This document shows, in pieces, positions 43,180 to 54,934 of a DNA stretch of 64,000 bases. Numbering within the stretch: the first letter of the stretch is position 1; every line of letters begins with the position of its first letter. The translations under genes and the position numbers were made by a program. A model generated the notes under the pieces. The model worked only from the letters and a program-made list of their open reading frames with translations. It searched no databases and was not told where the DNA came from. Origin of the DNA: Haematobia irritans (lineage: Eukaryota; Arthropoda; Insecta; Diptera; Muscidae); assembly GCF_050003625.1 (NCBI RefSeq), contig NC_134398.1, positions 103,766,404 to 103,830,403 on the forward strand. Direction: 5' to 3'.

Positions 43180-45159
43180 CATCATCGTGGGAGAGGGTCG
43201 CCGGAAGCATGGAGTACAAATAGCGATAGTCCTACTCCAACTAACAGTGTCGCCGAAAGGCCATGGGCAAAAGAATCTCTGTGGCATGGATTACTCGGAG
43301 ATGAACATAGGCAACTATTGGGAACAGAAGAGGAATCCTCTGATCGACATAGTAGCGACGATGAAAACGAATCAGATTTAGAAACTGTTTACCAAATAAC
43401 TCCAGAACAACGTGAATATTATTTTAATCAATTCAAAAACGTACAGCATGATATTAACGGTCTTTTATCCGGTCAAGTCGCCAGGTATATATTGAAATGA
43501 TTATATATTTCCAATCAAAATTCAACAATGAAATACATTAAAAAATGCACTCATTTCTAGATTATTTTTCGAAAAATCTCGAATCCCTGTTGAAGAATTG
43601 CGCCACATTTGGCAATTGTGCGACGTTACTCGCGATGGAGCTTTAAGTCTCGCAGAGTTCACAGCTGCCATGCATCTTGTTGTCTTGCGAAGGAATAATA
43701 TACCTTTACCAGCTACATTACCAGTATGTTTGCATCCAACTGCTCTGCAGCACACAGCTCTTGTAGGGCAAATTACTTCACAAGAACCCGCAGAGGCGGA
43801 TCTACTCCATTTGGATGAAGATGATGATGATACTGATAATACAATAATTGGAATAAACACCGGTATAACTTTGTGCGCCAATGTCGAAAGTTGTGGTCGT
43901 ACGGTGAATGAAACCACATCAATGAATTTAAGCACAATTTCCACCTCATCACAGGTAATTCTGCAAAATTTCCATTTAGTTCTCCCTGTTAAACCCTTTG
44001 CTCATTAGGCAAGTGTCAATTCTCGCCATTGTACCAATACTAGTGCAAAAAATCTTCATTCTTTGACACCACCTGCCATACCCCCTCCCGAAATAACCCG
44101 TAGCATTTCGAATTCTCCAAAAGCAGCTCCTTCACCGCCCGCAAATGTACCCATGGCGAACATGGCATTTAACACAAGTAAAGATTGTTCATTATGGACA
44201 ACTGGTGTAAATACCGATGAGCATTTGCAGTTTATAACAACCGTAAGTGGCGATCATGCATTTTAACCAGAGCAACTATGCATTTATAAAATATTTTTTA
44301 GGATACGCAGCCAAATCAATGGACAAAATTTAATGAATCTCCCACTTCAAATGTATCTAGTCCCGGTCCGAAACCCATTAATTTCGATATGCTACGAATT
44401 GTACGAGCTGTTGTCTCCGATCCGCAAATATTACACCCAGTGCCATTGAGAGTAACTCCTGTTGGTAGGCTTATATATTTTTTAAAATTTAATTTAATAC
44501 AAGTGGTACCAAATATGAACTCGTTTTCTTAATCATAGGTGGAGTTATAACTTCGAATGCACCTGCTGTTCCAATTAACGATAAAAACAATCAGGATCAG
44601 GACAGTGCTGGTTCCATACGAGAAGCAAGTCCAAAATCTACCCCATACATTGTATCACATAACACCTCACATCATCGCGACTCTATACAACATAATGACT
44701 TGAGAGCTATACAACGCCCACAAGCGAAAAAAATACCAACAAAAAATATTGGAGCTATACCTCCACCACCTCAAAGAGAATCAGCAGCAGTATCAAATAT
44801 ATCCAATATACCAGACAATGGAAGCTTGGCATTTCCTATAGCAAATTCTGGTAGTGTTCTCTCGACATCCATGCTTGTCAACAAAAAGGATCCACCTCCG
44901 CTGCCACCACCACGACCCAATCGTCATGGGCGAAGTAGCAGTCTAGATTTAAATAAATTTAAGATTGGCACACCAAGTGGCACACAACCAGACGTAAGAT
45001 TTAATTCATAATTTATGGAATGCTAATTGCAGTATTTTAAAATTTTTCTATATTTCTATGTTCAATGCGAAGATCGTTGCTCAAGCTAGTTTTGATTTGC
45101 AAACTACTGGTTTTGCAGATTTCGCTATAGGATTCTCGGATGGTAGCCGTACACCTAAT
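43180..45159 (+). CDS. Reps: Reps-like EH-domain protein (RALBP1-associated), internal exons
   Basis: Six exons with agreeing phases: 43180-43484, 43561-43954, 44009-44242, 44302-44464, 44539-44993 and 45073-45159. Introns are 54-79 bp with GT..AG ends. The 546 codons start within SPEAWSTNSDSPTPTN. Exons 1-2 encode an EH domain: ITPEQREYYFNQFKNVQHDI, LSGQVARLFFEKSRIPVEEL, HIWQLCDVTRDGALSLAEFT with a DxTxDGxLSxxE Ca-binding-like loop, and AMHLVVLRRNNIPLPATLP. Later exons are low-complexity, with proline-rich PPAIPPPE and DPPPLPPPRPNRHGRSSSLD. EH domains bind NPF peptides; REPS proteins link Ral signalling to endocytosis. The first and last exons (and the RALBP1-binding coiled coil) are not in the window. 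The assignment to Reps is by family knowledge. Confidence 0.85.
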
Positions 45160-45736
45160 GTAAGTACGATATTAATTTTTTTAATATATGTTGGCAAAAA
45201 ATAGATTCAGTGCTGCGATACCGATTATGCTAACAATAGATCATATAAAGAAGGAATAAAGTAACAACACTTTTATTTCGAATACACTACGAGAATCGAC
45301 CTTTCAAAATTGCCAAATAAACTAGAGTGGACCACAAATATTTCCTCCTTATCTATTCAACCACAAACAAGATGTTATAGTTCGGAAGAACTTTGTTCCC
45401 ACCCCCTGATCCTCAAAATCAGAACAAGATGGCAGTATGCGTACCTATACATTTTTAATAGCCCCTAAGGATGGGTAGTATGTTTGTTGGCACGAAAAAA
45501 ACTTCCCTTAACCATTCTTTCGCGTTGAAAAATGCGTGTGTTGACAATCGATTTCGAAGGAAGAAAACAGCCATTTTGGAACTATTCCGCGTCTATTTCT
45601 CCGAAATTTAATTTATACACTCTTATTCCTGAAGTCGCCATCGCCATCGCCGACGCTTTTTGTCGTTTTTCGTCTGTCGCCACTAATTGGTATTCCGTTC
45701 ATCGATATATTCTGCTATCGACGAAAATCGGTTTTC
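45160..45736. other. Probable Reps intron, no feature
   Basis: It starts with a good donor (GTAAGT at 45160). No further exon was found down to the LINE-B copy at 45737. The plus frame at 45532-45765 has no recognised match. Confidence 0.5.
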
Positions 45737-47205
45737 CTGGTTGTTGTTGTTGTAACAGTTTTTAATGTAGTTTCATCCGTTTTGTTCTATGCTTATGTAG
45801 TTAAACTAGTAGCCAGATCAAGGAACTCTGCGACAAGGATGGGGTGTGTCCAGAGAGATCTGGGGGTGAGACGGGTAGGCTTAGCTGGGCAAGCGAAAAG
45901 GTGACGAGTGTCATGTGGCCCTAGATTACAGATGGGACATATGTCAGCTACGCAGCTATCAATCACTGATAAGTTGGAATTGAGGCGACTGCACTTGCCT
46001 GATCTTAGTTGACTCTCTCCTCCGGTGATATGGGCGGTGGTCGGACTTCGAGAACAGGATTAACATTGTAACTTCTCTCCGCTTCAGCTACAGTATCCTC
46101 ATGAATCCTGTTCATACCTCTCTGGTATGCTGTCTGATCTAGAGGCTCTCTTTATAACGCTGGATCTCTCTAGAAGGTTAAGAACAACCCTTACATTCCT
46201 CTAGAAGGTTAAGAACAACCCTTACATTCCTGGGTGGAGGTTGTCTATCCACAAGATGGTGATTTGGATGACTGCTTCGATAGCAACCCAAGGGTACTGC
46301 TTTGACAACATGTAATTGTGTCGGTGCACAGGGATGATCTTGGTCTCCGCATAAAGGTGATTCAGGGGTGTCCTGCAGAGACACCCTGTTGCAGTTCTAA
46401 GGGCAGCATTCTGACAGGTCTGTATGTTATTCCACTGCGTGTCGCTCGTTTGAGGTGTCCACACTGGCGCTGCATAGTTTACCACTGACCGGCCAATTGC
46501 CTTCTATAGAGTCAACAAGTTTTCTTTGTCCGCACCCCAAGTGCTGCCGGCAAGCAACTTGAGGACCTTGTTTCTACAGTGGAGCTTATCATAAATTGCA
46601 GTGCCATGGGCGGACGACTTAAAAGAGGCTGTCGAATGTGACCCCGAGAATCTTGGGGTAATTTGTGGTCGGATTCCTGTCATTCAACTGCCTGCGTGCT
46701 TCCGCCGCCCATGTAGTGAATAGTGTGGCTGAGGATTTGGTGGGAGATATCCTCAAATTTCTTGCAGTGAAATAACTGGTAAGATCAGCGAGGTAGACGT
46801 TCAATCGATCGCATATATCATCAATAATGGACCCGGATGCCATGATTGTACAATCGTCCGCATATGATACAATCTCGACGCCATCAGGAGGTGGTGGAAT
46901 GGAGGACAGGTAGAGATTAAACAGTGCCGGAGATATCACCCCAACCTGGGGAACTCCCTGTTTAACTCTACGGGGTTTTTACTTCTTGTCCCTGAATTCC
47001 ACGTACGACTGGCGTCCGCACAGATCATTCAGAACCCAACGCTTGGTTCCTGCCGGTAGGGACTTATTCTCAATGTCCTCGAATAGTGTGACATGGTTGA
47101 CCGTATCGAATGCCTTCGAGACTGGGGAGGAGTAGTGCCTCAAGTGTTGGCTTGGCGAGAGAAGGGATATCGGTCTGTTCGATTCACCGTTACTCGAAAT
47201 CGAAG
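45737..47205 (-). mobile_element. LINE-B copy 3, fragment
   Basis: The 3' end has antisense GTTGTTGTTGTTG, as in copy 2. Pieces of ORF2: FNLYLSSIPPPPDGVEIVSY then ADDCTIMASG, an intact YADD site (46939-46619), LGVTFDSLF, NYAAPVWTPQTSDTQW (46485-46222), and VSKAFDTVNHVTLFEDIENK (47284-46979). A 22-bp stretch (CTCTAGAAGGTTAAGAACAA and following) is tandemly repeated near 46170-46225. Deleted and frameshifted. Confidence 0.8.
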
Positions 47206-47289
47206 GTAATCCCTCACGAAAGAGATTCAAGGAACACAAAAATGCTTTGTTTATCCTAAAGAAATTAGGACCAGTTCGACCCAAGCACG

Positions 47290-48101
47290 TTGTCGTCTAA
47301 ACAAAGCGATTCCTTAAAATGGGCTCAAGGAATTCTTGAAGCTGAAAAAAGGGAACGATCACCGGATGAGCTGCCATCATCCAAAAGGGATCAAAGATCG
47401 TTTGCCTCAGTTGTTAAAGACAGCCTTGTGATGACTATCATTAATAAAGGAGCATTGGGCGGTATGGTTCCAAAGCAAAAATGGGGGAAATTGAGAACAC
47501 GATGTCTGTCATCTACTCACAGGTGCTGGAAAAGTTTCCCGGCCTAGATCCTCGACACCAAGAGGCTGGTTGGTATCAAGGACGATTTATGCTAGTCGTA
47601 TTTGAGGACCAGGGGTCTATAGAGTGTTTTAAAGCTGCTTTGATACTAATTGGTGAAGTTTGGGAAGGAGCTGCTCTACAGTTAGTCGAGAAGAAAGACA
47701 TACCGGCTAGAACTAGAGCACATGTGTGGATACCTGCAAACCCTCCTGACCCTGAATCTATTTTAAATAGACTAAAACAATTCAATCCAGATCTTCCAAA
47801 AGCTGATTGGAAGGTTGGGCGTTTGGATGAAGTGGATGTACCGGCGTGCAGTGTTTACACTCAGTCTTTGCCACATCTAGCAAAGTCTCAGGGCCGTGTA
47901 CGTTATGGCTTTCATTATATCCAAATGAAGGCATACAAAAACGATCAGCTAAAGGATTCGGAAATGAACAAGCCTCTGTCTGAATCAGAAATAAGCGGAT
48001 CCTCTTGCGAAGTCGAGGGAGATACCAAAGATGCAGACATAGATAGACACCGCATGCGAGATGATGTTGCTACAGCCTCAAAACTCACCAAAGATCTCTG
48101 A
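47290..48101 (+). pseudogene. LINE-A copy 4 ORF1 (DUF4780-like)
   Basis: The pieces 47290-47547 (QSDSLKWAQGILEAEKRERS) and 47481-48101 (GWYQGRFMLVVFEDQGSIEC, GEVWEGAALQLVEKKDIPAR, AHVWIPANPPDPESIL, FNPDLPKADWKVGRLDEVDV) overlap in different frames, so there is a frameshift near 47490. A short deletion after DEVDV removes the GPRRHAV part seen in copies 2 and 3. The stop at 48101 is premature. Confidence 0.82.
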
Positions 48102-48112
48102 AGAGGACATTC

Positions 48113-48740
48113 TTGATGACTCGATTGTTGTTGAAAATCTCGATGGTCCTACGGATCCTCCAGATAAATCTTCACCATTGTAAGGCTGCATGTGCTGCCT
48201 TAAAACTTCTCCTGATGAAAGGGGACATAGATATAGTTCTTATTCAAGAACCATATGTTTATAGAAACAAAATATGTGAATTAAGTACTCCGGGGTTCAA
48301 ACTATTGCAGTATACTGGTAATGATGAAAATCGAGCCTGTATAATTGCTAAAAACGAGCTCAACTTGTTTCTGCTTCCTTCAATGTGCAATACTGACACT
48401 GTCGTTGCCAGTTTAGAATTAGCCAAATGCAAATATTATGTATCTGAATGAAATGATATCTGATTGGCAGGTTTTAAGCGAACATAGCTTCTAAGATCAC
48501 CGCTACACCAGTTTCAAATTAGATGTTCATACCAGCAAGACTATATTTCCGCCAAATGTTAGGAAAGCTGTTTGGAATAGGTATAGGGAATCGTTCAATA
48601 TGATGATACCGGAAATACCAGAGACAAATATGAGCACTGTGCAAGAAATCGAACACGCAGTGGAGAGGATTACTAAGGCCTTCAACATCTCACTGAAAGC
48701 TGCATGCCCTAGAGGGAAGCCAAGGGGGTCTATGGAGTTA
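48113..48740 (+). pseudogene. LINE-A copy 4 ORF2, endonuclease fragment
   Basis: The first frame (48113-48451) reads MVLRILQINLHHCKAACAAL and LIQEPYVYRNKICELSTPGF, the start of the APE endonuclease. A deletion then removes the catalytic middle (GCDANAHH), and the sequence resumes at EWQVLSEH-like DWQVLSEHSF. The last part matches the linker before RT and stops at 48740. Confidence 0.82.
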
Positions 48741-51345
48741 GGCTAGGTTAGGTTAAAGTGGCAGCCCGATTAAATTTCAGACTCACTTAGACTATTCAGT
48801 CCATTGTGATACCACATTTAACTAAAAGTACCTATTACATATGGGCACTTCTAGTCTTAACCACTTAACCTTCTCTATTATTTACTTTTGTGGAACCAAC
48901 CAGATTGCTCCAAAAACATTAACAAACTGCTTAAGTTAACGTTTTCCAGGTCCGCCAGTAATCTAAAGCTATATGCTCCTAAAATTCGCTTACGCCTTAC
49001 ACAAAAAGCAGGACACTCACACAAGAGGTGTTTAATTGATTCCTTTTCTTCCACATCATGACAGCTTATACAATAGTCATTATACTTCGCACCTATAGTT
49101 TTTGCAAATTCGCCTATCAGGCAGCGACCCGTTATAGCAGATATCAGGAGTGCTATCTTACGCCTTGAGAACACTAGCATATCTAGTGTGCGGTTTAAGT
49201 TTAAATGGGGCCATATTTGCTTGGTGTCGTTACAACCCTTGCAATTCTCCCATCGAATATTGGCCATCATAACAGCCTTCTCACGCAGTAAGAGCTTGCA
49301 GGTGGCCAGAGGCATACCAACAGATTCTAGTTCCCCTGGAATATGTAAGGTAGTTCCTAGCCTTGCTAACACATCTGCTTCGCTGTTCCCCGGTATGTTC
49401 CTATGGCCAGGCACCCATATTAGGTGAATATTGTACTGCTCAGACATCTCGTTGAGAGATTTGCGGCAGTTTATGGCCGTTTTCGAGTTAAGGAACACAG
49501 AGTCCAAAGATTTTTTTTGCAGGTTGACTATTTGTTGGAACATTACTTCTCAGCCAATTCACCACCTCTATTATTGCCAATATTTCAGCCTGAAAAACAC
49601 TACAGTGATTAGGTAATCTTTTCGCTATTCGCTATTCTTTAGAATATACTCCGAAACCCACTTGGCCATCCAATTTGGAGCCATCAGTATAGAAATCTAT
49701 ATATCTTTTATTCCCCGGGGTCTGTGTACACCACGCCTCACTGTTGGGAATTAGAGTTTCAAACTTTTTGTCGAAAAGTGGTTTTGCCAGGGTGTAATCC
49801 ACTACGTTAGGCACATCTGGCATTACTTTGAGGACCGAACTATGACCGTACATTTTTTCCGACCACAGCTGACTGTGTGGCCAAAATGTCTAAAGGCAAT
49901 AGATGTAGCATGACATTAAGGGAGTCTGTTCCTGTCTTACTAAATGCGCCTGAGATACATAAGTTCGCCATACGCTCAACCTTATCTAAACAAGTCGGTT
50001 TCTGAAGTGCCGGCCACCAGACTACAACACCATATAGCATTATAGGTCTAACTACTGCCGTGTATAGCCAATGCACAATTTTTGGTTTTAGTCCCCACTT
50101 TTTTCCTATTGCCTCTTTGCTCGAGTACAAAGCTACCGTGGCTTTTCTCGCCCTCTCTTCAATATTAAGCCTAAAATTAAGCTTCCTGTCCAAAATAACG
50201 CCAAGGTATTTTGCACACTCACCAAACGGAACTTCAGTACCCCCTAAGGAAATGGGCCAAACCGTGGGAGTTTTGCTATCTTTGCAGTACATGACTAGTT
50301 CTGTCTTTGCTGGATTTACACCAAGACCATTATCTTTCGCCCATTTCTCAGTCATCCGGAGAGCTCTCTGTATAATATCTCTGATTGTGGATGGGAATTG
50401 TCCCCTGACTGCTAGCGCCACATCATCTGCGTATGCCACCACTTTTATCCTTTCTTTTTCTAGGGAAACCAGAAGGTTATTTATAGCAACATTCCAAAGA
50501 AGTGGTGATAGAACTCCTCCTTGGGGAGTGCCTCTGTTCACATACCTTTGTATGTTTGCGTGCCCTAGTGTGGCTGAAATACGTCTCTTTATTAGAAGTT
50601 CGTCTAACAGCCTAAGTATACCTGGATCAACATTCAGAGTTGTCAGTCCATTTAATATCGAGCTCGGATGGACTTTATTGAACGCCCCTTCGATGTCTAG
50701 AAACGCCACGATTGTGTATTCTTTGACAGATAGTGAGCTTTCAATAAAGCTGACTAGTTCATGTAATGCGGTCTCAGTAGACCTGCCCTTCGAGTATGCA
50801 TGCTGTCGTTTCGAGCGAGAACTTGAATCCACGCTAGTTCTAAGATACATGTCTATCATCCTCTCCAGGGTCTTAAGTAGGAAGCCTCTCGAGTGAGAGG
50901 CTTTTCCTGCTTTAGGTATGAAGACGACTTTTGTTTCCCTCCACTTTTCTGGAATATATGCTAAGTTTAAACATCGTTTATATATCATCGTCAACCAGGG
51001 GATAATTCTTTCAGCCACTGCTTGTAATTCCGCCGGAGTAATTCCATCAGGTCCGGGGGATTTGAATGGTCCAAAGCTATTTAAAGCCCATTTTATTCTA
51101 GATTCCGATACAATTTCCTCGATAGGAAATGACCGCTGAGCCTCTGTTACACCGCCAGAACATGGTTCAACCGTCTGATTTCCAGGGAAGTGTGTGTCCA
51201 AAAGTACCTCCAACGTCTCCTCACTGGACGTTGTCCAATTGCCCTCCGATGTTTTAATGAAACCTGGAGCGGTGTTAGTGGATGCTAGTACCTTCCGTAG
51301 TCTGGAAGCCTCTGACGTATTCTCATTACTGCTACAGTAATCATC
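48741..51345 (-). mobile_element. LINE-A copy 5, 5'-truncated
   Basis: The 3' end is antisense TAGGTTAGGTTAAAGTGGC at 48743. The 5' end stops near 51345 in the linker between endonuclease and RT (DDYCSSNENTSEASR). A target duplication was not found; the left flank is LINE-A copy 4. Confidence 0.88.
48878..51345 (-). pseudogene. LINE-A copy 5 ORF2 (RT and RNase H)
   Basis: The RT part is open from the truncation point to 49840. It contains FKSPGPDGITPAELQAVAER, AFLDIEGAFNKV, GTPQGGVLSPLLW and VAYADDVAL (intact YADD). A short deletion at 50885 removes the segment between HSR and FLLKTLERM. After 49840 a frameshift or deletion is followed by FYTDGSKLDGQVGF (49853-49632) and by the last RNase H part, VPGHRNIPGNSEADVLARLG, plus the Cys knuckle (49543-48878). 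Part of RNase H near 49510-49620 is lost. It would not give a complete protein. Confidence 0.86.
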
Positions 51346-51589
51346 GCCTCCACGTTCTTCTTTTGTTACAGTTCTTGAATTTCTTCCAAATTTTAAAGTT
51401 TTGTACCAAAAACAGTTGTTTGCTACAAAATTGTTATTTTTGCAATAAAAAAATAATATTTTATCCAAAAATCAGTCAATTTCGTTTATATCAAGCACTG
51501 TTACTGACTATAAATCTTTAATAACCCACATTTCGAAGTTTTATTATAAAAATTTAATATAGTATAAGTATAAATGTGTAAATTAAAAA

Positions 51590-51668
51590 AAAAGTGTTCG
51601 GTCGGAGCAGGGATTGAACCCACGACCCTTTGCATGCAAGACAGAAATGCTAACCACTGCTCCACGTG
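51590..51668 (-). mobile_element. tRNA-derived SINE head
   Basis: The minus strand reads CACGTGGAGCAGTGGTTAGC (A-box region) and GTCGTGGGTTCAATCCCTGC (B box), then GAACACTTTTTTT. It resembles the head of the SINE at 42431. No LINE-like tail is attached. Confidence 0.65.
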
Positions 51669-51782
51669 GCAAACAAATGTATGTTTCTGTTAAATAATGT
51701 TATGTTTGCAGAGGCTCGTGGGCGCTGCAAACTATTCTATATAAATGTAACTTATAACGATAATTATCTACTGGGGACTATA

Positions 51783-51860
51783 ACAGCTACGTAGTCCAGT
51801 GGATAGTGTGTTGGCTTACAAACTGTATGGTCCTCGGTTCGATTCTCTGTGCAGGCGAAA
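51783..51860 (+). mobile_element. tRNA-derived SINE head, opposite orientation
   Basis: The plus strand reads GTAGTCCAGTGGATAGTGTG (A-box region) and TCCTCGGTTCGATTCTCTGT (B box). It does not keep a full tRNA cloverleaf as far as I can see. It could be a second SINE family. Confidence 0.6.
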
Positions 51861-52273
51861 GGTAAAATTTAAAAAAATTTATAAAAGTGAATAATTTCTT
51901 CAACATTATTTATATTACAGAAAAAGGTGCCAAGAACTAAAATATTTCGTGGAAGTGAAAATTACGAGTATGTTAGGCAATGAGCACAATCGTCTTTGGG
52001 AAAAATTCTTCCAAGCATATAATATTTTTGGGCTCAAAATGCTTCCAAACATATAATATGTTCACATAAAACAAACATATTAATGTTTCGGCAGTATCCA
52101 ATAATATATGTGCTTCCTACAAAATATGTTTGGAACATATGTTAAAGAAGCGATTATTTTTTAGGGAGCACTTATAAAAAGTCGCACATTTTACATATTT
52201 TAAAAAAGTAGCACAAAAAGTCGCATGACGTCAAAAAGAAAAATGCGACTAAAGTCGCACAACGGTAACACTG

Positions 52274-52747
52274 TCTATCATCCTCTCCAAAGTCTTAAGT
52301 AGGAATGAGGATATGCTGATGGGTCGGAAATCCTTAGCACTCGAGTGAGAGGCTTTTCCCGCTTTAGGTATGAAAACGACTTCTTTTTCCCTCCACTTTT
52401 CTGGTTGATACATCCCATATATATCGCCGACAACCAGGGGATAATTCTTTCCTCCAATGCTTGTAACTCCGCCGGAGTAATTCCATCAGCAATTTAAAGC
52501 CCATTTTATTCTAGATTCCGATAGAATTTCCTCTATAGGAAATGACCATTGAGCCGCTGTGGCACCGCCAGAACATGGTTCAACCATGGGGTTTCCAGGA
52601 AATTGTGTGTCCAATAGTATATCCAGCGTCTTCTCACTGGACATTATCCAATTGCCTCGGACGTATTATCAATACTGCTGCAGTAACCATTCCAAGAGTT
52701 GTGCTGAGGCGTTCTCGCTTGTATCCTCTCAGATTCTTCTTGTAACT
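52274..52747 (-). mobile_element. LINE-A copy 6, short decayed fragment
   Basis: The antisense sequence matches the RT N-terminal region of LINE-A (52280-52480 corresponds to 27320-27520) and the linker upstream, with several short deletions. It has no open frame of use. It is more diverged than the other copies and therefore probably older. Confidence 0.8.
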
Positions 52748-52856
52748 GGTGCTCGCAAATAAAATAGACACATTGTTATACGGATAGTGCTCAGCGTTGC
52801 CTCTAACAAACACATAACATAACTGTTATACTTTGAATTTAAAAATCCCTTAAAGT

Positions 52857-53400
52857 ATGTCGAATCATACATATTCAAATACCCCCACCACATCAAATAC
52901 AGGGGGATCCGAAATTCAATCATCGAAAAGAAAACACAAAGAAATAACAACAGAAACTCACAATGAAGTAGGGAGGGTGTCTGATGTTATGGGTTTAATG
53001 CATAGTACGATGTCTTTGGCTCTCGATGAAAAAAGGATGATTTGTCAGATTTGAAAGAGCATATGAACGAAGTTAAAAATTAAGTCAACAGGCTTTCCGA
53101 TGAGAATAAGTCTTTAAAAGATGAGATAAATATGTTAAGAGACGGCCAAAGAGAAGACAGGAATCGTATACGACAACTCGAAGAAGATGTGTCAAAAAAG
53201 AAGTTAATTTTTAAGGGACTAGAACGACAGCGAGGAATTTGTTTGTGAATGGGTGCGGGATGACGGTCCTGGCAGAGTTTAGGATGAAATCGGAAGTTGC
53301 CGAAATTTTGAAACATTCTAAAAATCTAGTTGGAACATCAATTTACATCGAAAGGAGTCTATCGGTGGAAATAAAGACACCAAAAAGATAATGTTAATGC
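52857..53400 (+). pseudogene. LINE ORF1 with coiled coil (LINE-E)
   Basis: The ATG at 52857 starts MSNHTYSNTPTTSNTGGSEI. After a stop near 53052, further frames give RLSDENKSLKDEINMLRDGQ and DRNRIRQLEEDVSKKKLIFK, a coiled coil followed by the KLIFKGLE motif. Then VLAEFRMKSEVAE-like and NLVGTSIYIERSLSVE appear. This order is typical of ORF1 proteins of some LINEs and of L1-type RRM proteins. There are several frame breaks. No ORF2 follows. Confidence 0.6.
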
Positions 53401-53610
53401 TTATTCTGAGTATTCGTTGATCATGCGCTTGCACTCCAATACGGTTCGCGATCGAACTGTAATGTCTGTTATTGCCTTAATTGCCCTCCGGCAATCTGTG
53501 AAGGTCACGTTTTGTGGCCTCGTGTTATTCCCGAGCCATTTAAAACATTCCGATATGGAATGTCCTCTGCCTGCGGGATTGTGCTGTGGTCCGGCCTTCG
53601 GCGTCAAGAG
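53401..53610 (-). pseudogene. LINE RNase H fragment
   Basis: A 68-codon open frame reads NVTFTDCRRAIKAITDITVR and SRTVLECKRMIN. This matches the third catalytic region of LINE RNase H domains (FTDSxxAIKA), here with Asp followed by Cys. It is a different family from LINE-A. Only this part remains. Confidence 0.5.
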
Positions 53611-53799
53611 GCCGATTAATTGAAGCCGAATAATTTACTTCATATTGATGCATATGCATTTGTTAAAAAAATATCCTAATATTGAACTAAAACACACCAA
53701 ATTCCTTTAATTACAAATTTGAGGAAAATAATAATTTTTGCCGAACATCGGCTTCGGCCAAAAACCCCACTTCGGTCGAGCTCTAGTCAGAACTATTTA

Positions 53800-54186
53800 A
53801 TGATAAAATGGAATAGATTGATGACGTTCTGGTATAGCCCCCCACATAGACCGATCTTCCGATTTTACTTCTTGGGCTTCTAGAAACTGTATTTTCTAGG
53901 ACCACATATGATGTCTATCGGTCCATGTTTTGGATTAGCCCCCATATAGACCAATCTTCAGATTTTTTTTTGCTTCTAGAAAACGTTCTTTCTATCCGAT
54001 TTGCCTAAAGTTTGAAATCTGGAGGCATTTTAGGATCACAAATAGGTGTAACCGAACTGGGGCTCATTAGTCCATGTGTTGGTATAGCCCACATATAGAC
54101 TGATCTCCCGATTTTACTCCTAGGGCTTCTAGAAGCTGTAGTTTTTATCCAATTTTCATGAAATTGTAAATCTTGTATTTTAGGCA
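53800..54186. repeat. Degenerate tandem repeat (TATAGCCCCCATATAGACCGA type)
   Basis: Three related units begin near 53831, 53930 and 54079. Each has GGTATAGCCC, CATATAGACC, ATCT(C)CCGATTTTAC and GGGCTTCTAGAA. Units are unequal, about 100-150 bp. No coding frame. The superfamily is not known to me. Confidence 0.6.
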
Positions 54187-54934
54187 CACAAAACCCTGTA
54201 TCGAGGTTTTAAGATTCCTGTAAAACTCAAACAAAACTGTTTCTTATAAATTCAATATCTGCAAACTCAGAATCTTCTAGTCTAACAGGTTGGCTGATAA
54301 GTCCCCGGTCTGACACATAGATGGCGTCGCTAGTATTAAATGTATATTATTTTTATATAGTACCAACCTTCAAATGATTCTTGTCAAAATTTGACGTCTG
54401 TAAGTCAATTAGTTTGTGAGATAGAACGTCTTTTGTGAAGCAACTTTTGTTATTGTGAAAAAAATGAAAAAAAGGAATTTCGTGTTTTCATAAAATACTG
54501 TTTTCTGAAGGGAAAAAATACGGTGGGAGCAAAAACTTGGCTTGATAATGAGTTTCCGGACACAAAACCCTGTATCGAGGTTTTAAGATTCCAGTAAAAC
54601 TCAAACAAAACTGTTTCTTATAAATTCAATATCTGCAAACTCAGAATCTTCTAGTCTAACAGGTTGGCTGATAAGTCCCCGGTCTGACACATAGATGGCG
54701 TCGCTAGTATTAAATGTATATTATTTTTATATAGTACCAACCTTCAAATGATTCTTGTCAAAATTTGACGTCTGTAAGTCAATTAGTTTGTGAGACAGAG
54801 CGTCTTTTGTGAAGCAACTTTTGTTATTGTGAAAAAAAAATGAAAAAAAGGAATTTCGTGTTTTCATAAAATACTGTTTTCTGAAGGGAAAAAATACGAT
54901 GGGAGCAAAAACTTGGCTTGATAATGAGTTTCCG
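54187..54934 (+). repeat. 374-bp tandem duplication covering mariner 5' end
   Basis: Unit 1 (54187-54560) and unit 2 (54561-54934) start at CACAAAACCC. They include flanking DNA, the mariner 5' terminal repeat and the first part of the transposase, to GATAATGAGTTTCCGGA. The two units are almost identical, so the event is recent and happened after mariner insertion. Confidence 0.9.

Larger units (their letters stand above)
47206..48740 (+). mobile_element. LINE-A copy 4, 5' part
   Basis: Plus-strand LINE-A from the N-terminal part of ORF1 to the endonuclease and linker region of ORF2. An internal deletion lies near 48445. It ends where LINE-A copy 5 begins in the opposite orientation. Confidence 0.85.
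51346..52273. other. Non-coding block with two tRNA-like heads
   Basis: AT-rich. It contains SINE-like heads at 51590-51668 and 51783-51860, GATACTCGTAATTTT-like unique DNA, and near 52010-52150 repeats of AACATATAATATGTTC type, plus AAAGTCGCAC repeats at 52170-52265. No gene was seen. Confidence 0.6.

Noticed and set aside
45532..45765. Extra Reps exon
   Set aside because: The 77-codon frame has no similarity I recognise, and its end runs into the LINE-B 3' tail.
50060..50896. 278-codon plus-strand frame, and similar ones at 26524-26838, 26850-27389 and 37843-38115
   Set aside because: They are antisense to the RT region of LINE-A. The same shadow recurs in each copy, and the sense strand holds all RT motifs.
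51783..51860. Functional tRNA gene
   Set aside because: Only promoter boxes are convincing; acceptor-stem pairing is not seen. Called a SINE head instead.
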